NCBI GenBank assembly: GCA_013397845.1
Contig: VZTG01001081.1
Span: 593,286 to 657,285 of the forward strand
DNA: 64,000 nucleotides
Reading direction: 5' to 3'
From: Melanocharis versteri
Taxonomy: Eukaryota; Chordata; Aves; Passeriformes; Melanocharitidae
In this document: positions 1 through 10,012 of the stretch, in pieces
Layout: each line of letters begins with the position of its first letter
Position numbering within the stretch: the first letter of the stretch is position 1
Position numbers and translations under genes: made by a program
The notes under the pieces: model-generated
Databases searched by the model: none
What the model was told of the DNA's origin: nothing
What the model saw: the letters and a program-made list of their open reading frames with translations, nothing else

Positions 1-3000
1 GATGGAGGGACGGCTCAGCCAGCCTGAAGGGTCCCCGCTGAAGGTGGCTGTGAAGACCATGAAGTGTAAGTTGTCTCTCTGCTCCACAGGACTTGATGTT
101 TGTCCCACTGGATACCAACATTCCCAGTGCCTCTCTCAGGAACAGAATCCTGGCACTGTTTTGGGGTTTTAAAGCTCTTTCTTTCTGTCTGCTTCCTAGT
201 GGATAACCTTTCCCAAAGGGAGATCGAAGAGTTCCTCAGCGAAGCAGCATGCATGAAGGACTTCGACCATCCCAATGTCATCAAGCTCCTTGGTATGGGC
301 TGGCACTTCCCACCCTCCACCTGGGATTTGGGTGGACCTGGATCCCTTTTCCCAGGGCACTGTGTGAGTTGTCCATGTTTCCCAGGGGTGTGCATCGAGC
401 TGAGCTCCCTGCAGGTGCCCAAGCCCATGGTGATCCTGCCGTTCATGAAATATGGAGACCTACATAGCTTCCTGCTCCGCTCCCGGCTGGAAATGGCCCC
501 GCAGGTGGGGAGCACCGGGAGCAGAGGAGTGGGGTGGGATTGGGGTGGGAAGGGAATCCCCCTCTGCAGCTCCTGCAGGCTCCTGGGTCAATGAATGACA
601 CAGTCTGCGGGACGAGAGCTCTTCTGCTGCCATGGGCTCATTCATTGGGATGGCAGCCCTGGACAGAGAAGCCTTTCGGATCAACACTGTGTAACCCCCA
701 CCTTCCCTCCCCAGTTTGTGCCCCTGCAGACCCTGGTGAAGTTCATGGTGGACATTGCCCTGGGCATGGAATACCTGAGCAGTCGGAACTTCCTCCACAG
801 GGACTTGGCAGCTCGGAACTGCATGTGAGTGTTTTGCTCTGCTCCATCCCATGGGATGAACACCTTGTGGATTGATGGCACAATTCAGGTCCCTTCAATA
901 AAACTTCCCTTGGTTTTGAGACACAGAGCCCAGCCTGGGGTTTGTAGCTCAGGATGTGGCCCTGGGGCTGTCCTGATCCCTGTTTGCCCCCAGGCTGCGG
1001 GATGACATGACGGTGTGCGTGGCAGACTTTGGGCTCTCCAAGAAGATCTACAGCGGGGATTACTATCGGCAGGGTCGCATCGCCAAGATGCCGGTCAAGT
1101 GGATTGCCCTCGAGTCCCTGGCTGACCGTGTCTACACCACCAAGAGCGACGTGGTAGGTCCCTGTGCCTGGAGGGACAGTCCCCTGGGCTGAGCCACACC
1201 GTGCTCCTGTTGTTGTCATTCTCTTGAAGTGCAGGAGGCTGTCGGAGCCCTTCTGCTGCTGGCGCAGTCGGTTCCTTGAGTGGGCTGCTCGCCTCCGCCC
1301 TGGTCATTCCCAATTTTGGGAGCACCACAGTTCTGCCCATTGTCCTTCGGATGCCAGGCAGTGACCTTTCCCCATGAAAAGGTTCATTCATTCCTCCTGG
1401 AAGTGTCCCTTCAGCCTTGGCCTTTCCCTTTGTGCCGGCAGTGGGCATTCGGCGTCACCATGTGGGAGATCGCCACGCGCGGGATGACGCCATACCCAGG
1501 GGTGCAGAACCACGAGATCTACGAGTACCTCTTCCATGGGCAGCGCCTGAAGAAGCCCGAGGATTGCCTGGATGAGCTGTGAGTCCTGGGATCCCAGCTG
1601 GGAAAATGGATTTTCCCAGGAACAAACCCCTTAATGTTTGCACAACGTGCCTAAGGAAAGCCAGGTCCTGGAGCAGAGCGTATGTCAGCATCTGCTGAAC
1701 TCGAGGCAAAAATCCCAACAAATATCCTGAGGGGAAGCAATGGGTTTGTAGGGCTGGCAGGGTCACCAGGAACAGTCAGTGATGGGACTTTTTAGTATTT
1801 TGTTTCTTTATTTTTGTATTTGTTTTGGCCAAAAGGTGTCCTGGTTGGTGATGCTCCTCTTTGTCCCACAAAACTCCCTCTAGGGCCCTTCCTTGCATCA
1901 AAGCTATAAATCTGGAAAGGGAAAATGCAGAAAACACAAACCTTTGGATTTCTGACCACTCAGCAAAGGCCTTTCTCCCAAGCTTCCTTCCTGAGTTTTT
2001 CTCCAGTGCCATCAGAGCTGAAAATGTTTAACCCCTCATGGCTGAGAGCTTTGAATCCAAACCGGATAAACAGAGTTGTACAACACTTCCTAAAAGGTTC
2101 CTCTCCACTGCCTGTTCCTGAAGGAAGCAGTGCAGGAACCTCTAAGAATCCAGCCTGCTCGAGGGCAGAGAGGCTGGCAGGGACATGCTGGGAGCTTCCA
2201 GGGCTCCCTGACATCCATCCTGGCACCTGCCAAGGAAAGGACTGGGCATCCCACACACAGAGCTGGGATGTTCCCAGGGAACAGGTCCCGGGGCTGCACT
2301 GGAAGAGACTTCTCACACTTCTAACAGCAGCTTGGGCTGATAAATCCATGCCCTTGGGAAACAGCCTGAGCAGAGGGAGTTGGTTTCGCTTTGATTTAAT
2401 GAGAATCTCAAGGCTTGCCCAGCTTGGAGGGAAACTAGGAATTAGCCCCCATACCTCCTTTAATCCAGAGAAGTGCAGGCTGCCTAGAGAAACTGTGGCT
2501 GCTCCATCCCTGGAAATGTTCAAGGACAGCCTGGAGCAAGCTGGGATAGTGGAAGGTGTCCCTTCCCATGGCAGCAGGGTGGGACTGGATGAGCTTTAAG
2601 GTCTCTTCCAACCCAAACCATTCTGAGATTCTGGGATCCTCTGTTAACCACACTCCTCTCCCGATTTCCAGGTATGAAATAATGTCCGAGTGCTGGAGAG
2701 CTGATCCTGCCACCCGCCCCACTTTCTCCCAGCTCAAGGTCGAGCTGGAGAAGCTGTTGGAAAACCTGCCCAGTGCCAAGGCATGTGGGGACGTCATCTA
2801 CATCAACACCGGCCTTCCCGAGCAGAGCCCAGACTCCACGCAGGATTCGGGCTTCCCACAAGCGGACTCGGATTTGGATGCTGGGGAGGTGTCGGAGCCC
2901 GGCTCCCCCGGCATGGAGGCGGCACTGGTGGCTGTGGATGTGCATCCCAGCAAGCCGTGGGGCACCAGGTACGTCGTGGAGGAGCAGCTTGGTGGCCCTG

Positions 3001-3146
3001 CGGAGGAGCCCTACGTGCCACTGCTTCCCTGCCAGGGCTCAGAGCCGAGAAGCCGATGGAGCCAGGCCGGCACTTTGCCGGCGTCGGAGCGGCCACGTGC
3101 CAGGAGCTGCGGGCAGGACTCGGAAGTGCCACTGGGAACGGCGTGA
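1..3146 (+). CDS. MERTK: MERTK receptor tyrosine kinase, 3' part (kinase domain C-lobe side and tail), 5' truncated by window
   Basis: Exons read by splice sites and phase: 1-65, 200-292, 386-504, 715-824, 994-1153, 1442-1578, 2672-3146, encoding about 385 residues. Visible kinase features in order are the ATP-lysine motif VAVKTMK, the alpha-C segment EIEEFLSEAACMKDF, the catalytic loop HRDLAARN, the DFG motif in ADFGLSKK, the activation-loop tyrosines IYSGDYYRQG, and the TAM-family signature KWIALES. TAM receptors bind GAS6/PROS1 through extracellular Ig/FNIII domains (outside this window) and drive clearance of apoptotic cells. MERTK is preferred over AXL and TYRO3 because of TRGMTPYPGVQNHEIYEYL, CLDELYEIM, and the tail segment DVIYINT, which keeps a YxN GRB2-type docking tyrosine. 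The distal tail (after about 2850) is divergent. The gene ends 36 bases before an AATAAA. The first base is the last base of a Val codon, so upstream exons lie outside the window. Confidence 0.95.
2440..2638 (+). repeat. CR1 LINE 3' fragment in MERTK intron
   Basis: The stretch carries the typical avian CR1 3' text (gagaaactgtggctgctcc, then ggtctcttccaacccaaacc), and ends with a degenerate ATTCTRTG-like terminus just before the last MERTK exon. Sense orientation is plus. It ends only about 30 bases before the last acceptor. Confidence 0.85.
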
Positions 3147-3181
3147 GTGGCACCATGGCAAGGACACAGAGGGAATATTTT

Positions 3182-3187
3182 AATAAA
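3182..3187 (+). terminator. MERTK polyadenylation signal AATAAA
   Basis: A perfect AATAAA lies 36 bases after the MERTK stop codon, implying a very short 3' UTR of about 60 bases. Confidence 0.75.
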
Positions 3188-4246
3188 CAGTCGTCTCTTC
3201 TATTTATTATCTCCTGCACAGTTTTCCTGGTGGAGACTGGGTCTTCCCAGGAGTTCTTTTCTGGGCTGAAGTCCCAGGGGTTTGGAATTAACACTGGAAT
3301 TCTTTTGCTGTAATTATTCATCTTTTCCAGAAAGAGCAGAGCAGGGTGGGGTGGATGGTGCTGAGGGGGCAGCTGGCCTTGCAGGGCCTGGTGTTTTCCC
3401 TCTTTTCCATCAGGCTTTGAGGTTTTTGGGATGGGCAACCCCATGGATGATCAGGGCTCCAGTTCTACAGCCTGCTGGGGGATTTCACACTGCAAGAAAT
3501 CCCCATGGAAAACAGCAACAAGAGCCCCAATGGGAAAAGCAGGTGCTCCCATATTCCCTTCTCCCTGACAGGTTTCCATCCATTCCATCCATGTGCTGAG
3601 GAACCATGGCTCCTGCTGCAACACCAGGGAAACAGGAGCCTGAGGGGGGTCCCGGGAGGGCTGGAGCCCCCCAGCCATGGGCTGCCCCTTCCCTGCTGCC
3701 CCTTCTGTTCCATAGCCCCATAGCTGGGGCTGCTCGGCAGCAACTGGAGCTAGACCCAGCAGCTCTTGCCTCTCCTTGGGGGAAACCAGGCTGCGAATGG
3801 GGGAACCGGGCTGGGGAGAGGATGCAGGAGCTGGAGAAGGGGGTACCAAAGTGGGGAGGGGATACAGGAGCTGGGGAATGGGATGTAGAGACTGGGATGG
3901 GGTGCAGGAACTGGAAAACGGGGTACCGAGCTGGGGAGGGGGTGCAGGGCTGGGAAAGGGTTTCCCGGCCCGGTACGGGTGGTCCCGGCCCAGCCGGAGC
4001 GGGGGGCGGCTGTCGGGGGCTCCTGCACGGTGCCCACTCGTCCCAGCAGCACCAGAAACAGCTTTGCTGGGGGTAAAAGCCACGCACCCGCACCGCAACC
4101 CNGAGATTTCTGGAAGGAGACGTTTCCCTGCTACTTGTGGTGTTGGAATACTGACGCTGTAGCTAATGCCCCATAGAGCAGGGTTCGCAGTCAGTCTGAG
4201 TAGTCCATGAAATGGTTAAATCCCACTGTACAGCAGAGACAACGGG
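3188..4246. other. MERTK-FBLN7 intergenic interval with a degenerate G-rich minisatellite
   Basis: No gene is seen in this ~1.06-kb interval. From about 3795 to 3960 it holds a degenerate tandem repeat whose unit resembles gagctggggaggggatgcag, about 25-30 bases, six or so copies. A single N at 4102 separates GC-rich from more balanced sequence and may mark an assembly join. TMEM87B, which lies between these genes in human as I recall, is not here. Confidence 0.6.
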
Positions 4247-7200
4247 ATGAACCATGAGAATAGAGTTTATGCAGGACTGTGTGAACTGCTGCTGCTGCTG
4301 CTGCCGCCGCTGCTGCCGCTCCCGGCCGCGCCGGCCGCCCAGGTGAGCGGGGACCGGGGCCCCGGGAGGGACTCTGGGGGGGCACGGGGCTCCTCTCCGC
4401 TTCCCGCTCGCTCCCCGCCGCCCGTGCGCCCCGACAGCCCCGCAGCGCTGCCCGCGCTCCTGCCCCGGCAAACAGGTGGGCAAAGCCCCGACCCGCGCTG
4501 GAACCGCGCTTAAACCGCGCGCGGCTCCTCTTGGGCTCTTTTTGCCCTTCTTACCCCACACCTGAAGCTGCCTCCGAGCACACTGGGAGCAAAGAATCCC
4601 CGTTTGGGGCTTTTGTTGGGGATTTTCCAGCTTTGCGATGGCTCAGCATCCCGCCGGAGCTCGCGCTGGCTCCCGGAGTTAAACATAGCCCTAACAAAGA
4701 GCTGTTTATTAAAGCCAGCGACGCACCATCATCTGTTTGCTTTTGCCTCCCTTCCTCTGGGCTCGGGGTATCCCAGCACTGCCAGCGCAGCCCGACTCAT
4801 CCCCCCCGGCAGCTCGGGACCCCCGAAACTGCTCCCGGAGAAGCAGAGGACACCGAGCGCGTTGCTTGGGCTGCTGTGTTTGTCCTCCCTCAACCCTCAG
4901 CAGCTCTTTGGAAACGGGAATCATTCCACAGTGTGGTTATGGAAAGAGGGGAAGGAATCCCTTGGACCAGGTGGGGCAGAGCCCACCACTTCTGCTCGCT
5001 TTCCCAGAATTCCATAGCCCCCAGCCAAGTCCCTGTGCGCTCTCCTCACTGCGCTCCCCGGACTTCTGAGCTCTGGGAATGGCTTTTTGCTCTTTTTCCT
5101 CGGTTTCAAGTCAATTCCACAGGAATCCCATAATAACGGTGCCCGTCTCCGGCATGAGTCAGTCCCGTGGGAGCGATCGGTTTGCAGGCAGGAGTCCCAC
5201 CAGCGTTCCTGGCCCCGGCAGAGCTCACAAGACAGCTGTTTTCCTCTTCTTTTGTCATGTGGAAGTGGGACAGGGCTGGAGCTCCAGCAGGATGAAACAT
5301 GAGTTATAGCATCTCTCCCACAAAGCGATCCCAGTCCTGCCTGGAGTGCAGGCCTAGGTGGAAAAAACTCCTGGATCCGGGTAAATGTGGGGGAAAATAT
5401 AAAATCAGAGTGCTTAGGGGACATCAGATGCTGTGGAGCTCCCTCACCAGCCTCCTCCCGCAGGCAGCAGGTTGGTAGTGGGCAGAGTGGCAGCACAGGG
5501 AGGTCCTCATTGCCGTCCTCATCGCTGTCCCCATCCCTGTTCCCGCAGAGCTNGGGGATGCGCGGGGCCGGCCCGGCGCCGGGGCGGGGAAGCGCCGCGT
5601 CCCCTGCACGGGGCAGCGCGGGGGCGGCACGGGCGGGGCGNCCCCACACCTGAAGCTGCCTCCGAGCACACTGGGAGCAAAGAATCCCCGTTTGGGGCTT
5701 TTGTTGGGGATTTTCCAGCTTTGCGATGGCTCAGCATCCCGCCGGAGCTCGCGCTGGCTCCCGGAGTTAAACATAGCCCTAACAAAGAGCTGTTTATTAA
5801 AGCCAGCGACGCACCATCATCTGTTTGCTTTTGCCTCCCTTCCTCTGGGCTCGGGGTATCCCAGCACTGCCAGCGCAGCCCGACTCATCCCCCCCGGCAG
5901 CTCGGGACCCCCGAAACTGCTCCCGGAGAAGCAGAGGACACCGAGCGCGTTGCTTGGGCTGCTGTGTTTGTCCTCCCTCAACCCTCAGCAGCTCTTTGGA
6001 AACGGGAATCATTCCACAGTGTGGTTATGGAAAGAGGGGAAGGAATCCCTTGGACCAGGTGGGGCAGAGCCCACCACTTCTGCTCGCTTTCCCAGAATTC
6101 CATAGCCCCCAGCCAAGTCCCTGTGCGCTCTCCTCACTGCGCTCCCCGGACTTCTGAGCTCTGGGAATGGCTTTTTGCTCTTTTTCCTCGGTTTCAAGTC
6201 AATTCCACAGGAATCCCATAATAACGGTGCCCGTCTCCGGCATGAGTCAGTCCCGTGGGAGCGATCGGTTTGCAGGCAGGAGTCCCACCAGCGTTCCTGG
6301 CCCCGGCAGAGCTCACAAGACAGCTGTTTTCCTCTTCTTTTGTCATGTGGAAGTGGGACAGGGCTGGAGCTCCAGCAGGATGAAACATGAGTTATAGCAT
6401 CTCTCCCACAAAGCGATCCCAGTCCTGCCTGGAGTGCAGGCCTAGGTGGAAAAAACTCCTGGATCCGGGTAAATGTGGGGGAAAATATAAAATCAGAGTG
6501 CTTAGGGGACATCAGATGCTGTGGAGCTCCCTCACCAGCCTCCTCCCGCAGGCAGCAGGTTGGTAGTGGGCAGAGTGGCAGCACAGGGAGGTCCTCATTG
6601 CTGTCCTCATCGCTGTCCCCATCCCTGTTCCCGCAGAGCTGCCTCAACAGGCAGCAGCTCCTGGCTGCCATCCGGCAGATGCAGCAGCTGCTGAAGGGGC
6701 AGGAGACACGGTTCTCCGAGGGACTGCGCGCCGTGAGGAGCCGCCTCAGCACCATCCACGCCTCCCTGGCCAAGGCTGCCCCGGAGCCGCCTGCTGGTGA
6801 GTCCTTGGGATAATATTCCAAGGGAGTAACAGGTAAAGGGTGGCTTGGAAGGATAAGGCCTCCTCCAAACTCATCCCCCTTCCATGGTCTCGCAGCCTCC
6901 TGTCCTGCCCTCCAAGCCCCTGCGGATGGGAGGAAGTTCGGCACCAAATATTTGGTGGATCATGAGGTTCACTTCGCCTGTGATCCAGGATTCCAGCTCC
7001 TGGGCTCCAGCACACGGGTGTGCCAGGCCAATGGCAGCTGGACAGGGCAGGACCCCCACTGTGCAGGTACTGCTCATTTCCTGCCCTGGAATGTCCTCTG
7101 GAAAAGTGGATTTATTTAAACACGGGGGGATATTGGGGTGCTTAAAGTGGGGAGGGATCGCTGCTGCCCCCCCAAAGGTCCAGGGATGCTGCAGCTCCCA

Positions 7201-10012
7201 TGGCATTGGGATGACCCCGGGCGCCAGCCAGCCAACATCCCAGGGATGCTGCAGCTCCTGTGCTTTGGGATTTCTCATTCTTAAGGAAGACTGGGAAGTC
7301 CAGCTGGAGCAGCTCAGCAAGAGAGATGAGGGGAAACGGTATCCTGGCTATAACATGCCGTAGGGTACCAAAGCATCCCGGTGTGTGCAGCACTCCTGAG
7401 GCTTGCTTCCCAAAAGGAGATAACATGGAGCGTGGCTGCTTTTCCCGCAGAGATCAGCGAGTGCTCGAGCAGCCCCTGCCAGAACGGCGGGACGTGCCTG
7501 GAGGGGCTCAACCACTTCAAATGCCTCTGCCTCCCGCAGTGGACCGGGACCACCTGCCAGTACCAGGCTCAGACCGGTGGGTGACCCTTGCTGTGGGGGA
7601 ACTGGGAGTATTTCATCCCCCACCTCATTCCAACTCCCCATCCCGCCGTTTTCCCCAGCTCTTCCCACCTGGAGCGTGACGGATGACCCGGCGTTCAGCC
7701 GGCAGCCCCGCTGTGCCCAGATCGCCCAAACCCAGCAGTGCAGCTGCGATCCCGGCTTCCACATGAGCGGCACGGCTTCCAATGGGATCTGCCAGGGTGA
7801 GCCGGGACAGGGAGGGCTGCGGGGCTGGCTCGGTGCCTGATCCCCTCACAGAGTCACGGAGTCACATTGGATGGGATCACGGTGGCTCAGCCCCACCATC
7901 CCAGAGGACACAGCACGGGATTGTGTCCAGATGGCTCTGGAGTATCTCCGGTGAGGGAGACTCAGCCCCCCGGGGCATCGGCCGCTCCTCCAAACTCCTT
8001 CAGGAGGCTCCAAGCCCTTCATCCAAGCCATGGATGGATGAGTTCAAACTGGGCCCAGTGTCGCCCTCTGCGGGACACCGCTGGTGACAGCCCTCAAGCA
8101 GGCCCTGTGCCGCCGATTCCATTCCTTGGAATCTGCCATCAGCCCGTTCCCAACCCACCTCACTGCTCGCTCATCCAGCCCGTGCTCCCTGGGTTTTCCC
8201 AGGAAGCTGGAGTGAGATCCCTGTCTCCGCAGACCTCAACGAGTGCGAGGTGTACCAGCAGGAAGGGGGGCCCCGGCTCTGTGCCTACGCCTGCGTCAAC
8301 ATTCCCGGCTCCTTCCGCTGCTCCTGCCCCGCCGGATACGTCCTGCTGGGCGACGGCAAGAGCTGCGAAGGTGAGGGGGCTGGAATCCACTTGGTCCCAA
8401 GTGCTTTGTCATTTCCCCCCCCTTTTTTTTCCATTTCCAAAAGAGAGGCTGGTGTAGAGGGGAGGGGGATGATGGAGAGAGACTTTGCAGGATGGCAGCA
8501 GATGGAGGATGTTTGGATTGGCAGGAGCTCCGGCTGGATGTGGAGCTGAGTAGGGAAATGAATCCCAGGGTTGTGCTGGGGAAGGCAAGGGAAAACTCCA
8601 CCAAAGTGCTTCAAAATAATCCCTAAAAATGAAAATAAAATGCTTTTCTGGAAGCATGGCTGCTCCTCTCCCTTTCCCTCTCCTTCTCCTCTCCCTCTCC
8701 CCTCTCCTTTACCTCTCTGGATGATGGAGCTACACTTTGGGTCTGCACCTCCTTGAAGATGACCCTGCTGTGGCTGCAGGGATGTTCCTGGAGCAGGGAA
8801 TTCCTGGGAAGAACCAAAAGTAATGTTAAACCTCCAGAATTCCAGGATCGGCTCAGAGGGTGGCAGTGTCTCCCCCAATCCCCAGTGAATTGGGGTGCAG
8901 GTGGAAGGCAGCAGGTGGGAATGGTGAGAGGCCACAACTGCTAAAAGTCTCCTGAAAAACAGGGAATTTTTTGTGCCCTGAACTGTCGATTGCTGCAGTT
9001 CAGGGTGAGAAAAACCCACTTTCTCCTTTCCTTCCTGATTTTCCTGTGTTCCATGGCATCTTGCTAATGCTCCCAGCAAATCCTTTGCATTCCAGCTCCT
9101 GCTAGGTGTCCCATGGGTGTTCAGTAAATAAAAAGGTATGGTGTTTCCTAACAACTGAGCAGAAAGTTTGGAAAAGCAGCTGCTTTCCTGCTGGGAGAGG
9201 GCTTCCATTAACCCTCGCTGGCCCAGGGCAGAGTTTGGGGAGAGGAGATGGAATTCCAAGATGCTCTCATATTTTTTGGATCGTGTTTGACCTGTTTCAA
9301 GGTGGTTTTGCCTATTTTCTGATGGAAAGGTGAGCTCAGTTGGAGGCTTCCAGGCCCTGACCCTGCTGCCTGCCCCTGTTTTCCAGATATTGATGAGTGT
9401 TCCCTATCCCAGGATAACTGCACGAGTGGGAGCACCTGTATCAACACCGGGGGGGGATTCCAGTGCGTCACCCCCCAGTGTCCCCCGGCTGCTGGCAACG
9501 TCTCCTACGTCAAAACCTCCCCCTTGTAAGTGTGGGGCACAAAATCCATGGCATGGCATCCCTATGGATCCAACACCAGCAAGGTGGGGAGCATGGGTGC
9601 CACATTCCCAAAAATCTCCTGCTGCTTTTCTTTTTGCAGCCAGTGCGAGCGCAACCCCTGCCCCATGGAGAGCCGCTCGTGCCACCAGGCTCCCAAAACC
9701 ATCTCCTTCCACTACCTCCCGCTTCCCTCCAAGCTCCAGACTCCGGCGCCGCTGTTCCGCATGGCCACGGCGGTGGCTCCCGGCCGGCCGGGACCCGACA
9801 GCCTGCGCTTCGGCATCGCGGGCAGGAACAACCGCGGGCACTTCGTGGTGCAGCGCTCGGACCGGCACACCGGGGAGCTGCTGCTGGTGCAGAGCCTGCA
9901 GGGGCCCCGCACCATCCACGTGGACGTGGACATGGCCGAGTACCTGGATCGGGTGTTCCAGGCCAAGCACCTCTCCAAGATCACCCTCTTTGTCTCGGCC
10001 TATGAGTTTTAG
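4247..10012 (+). CDS. FBLN7: Fibulin-7, complete
   Basis: Exons: 4247-4342, 6637-6796, 6896-7066, 7451-7576, 7659-7796, 8233-8370, 9387-9525, 9640-10012. Phases are consistent throughout; product about 446 aa (human about 439). Order: signal peptide with a leucine-rich core (1-32); short coiled coil with QQLLKGQETRFSEGL (33-85); sushi/CCP domain (about 87-142); EGF with CQNGGTC (145-182); degenerate EGF linker; calcium-binding EGF beginning DLNECE (231-276); EGF beginning DIDECS (277-315); and a C-terminal fibulin module ending VSAYEF. Fibulin-7 is a secreted matrix glycoprotein of tooth, cartilage and placenta that supports cell adhesion and binds heparin and fibronectin. The start is the only in-frame ATG giving a signal peptide, but a nearby N at 4102 makes exon 1 less certain. 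Intron 1 holds the duplicated block described separately. The gene is very compact (under 6 kb). Confidence 0.93.
4554..5552 (+). repeat. Direct duplication, copy 1 (FBLN7 intron 1), probably assembly artefact
   Basis: This 999-base block recurs at 5642-6640 with an exact offset of 1088. I see one difference, C at 5514 against T at 6602. It ends at an N (5553) four bases into a duplicate of the exon 2 acceptor and start, so copy 1 contains a truncated exon 2 copy that is not usable. Confidence 0.95.
5553..5641. other. 87-base very GC-rich island between two single Ns
   Basis: The bases from 5554 to 5640 are almost pure G+C and unlike the flanks. Each side is a single N. This looks like a misplaced fragment, perhaps promoter CpG sequence, joined during gap filling. 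Confidence 0.7.
5642..6640 (+). repeat. Direct duplication, copy 2 (continues into real FBLN7 exon 2)
   Basis: Second copy of the 999-base block. Unlike copy 1 it continues into exon 2 at 6637 (ccgcag then agctgcctc), so it is the copy attached to the functional acceptor. Confidence 0.95.
7847..8095 (-). repeat. CR1-like LINE fragment in FBLN7 intron 5
   Basis: The fragment begins with a degenerate cacagagtcacggagtcaca and carries CR1-type text (gtgtccagatggctctggag, gggagactcagccccccg). It is antisense to the plus strand. Confidence 0.65.
8497..8715 (+). repeat. Unclassified ~200-bp repeat, copy A (FBLN7 intron 6)
   Basis: This shares long matching runs with 11265-11480: gatggaggatgtttggattg, gggttgtgctggg, aaaatgcttttctggaagca, then a CT-rich tail. 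Identity looks high but with indels. I do not recognise the family. Confidence 0.8.

Noticed and set aside
994..1578. AXL or TYRO3 identity for the kinase
   Set aside because: TRGMTPYPGVQNHE and the tail DVIYINT fit MERTK; TYRO3 has a different activation loop and AXL a different tail.
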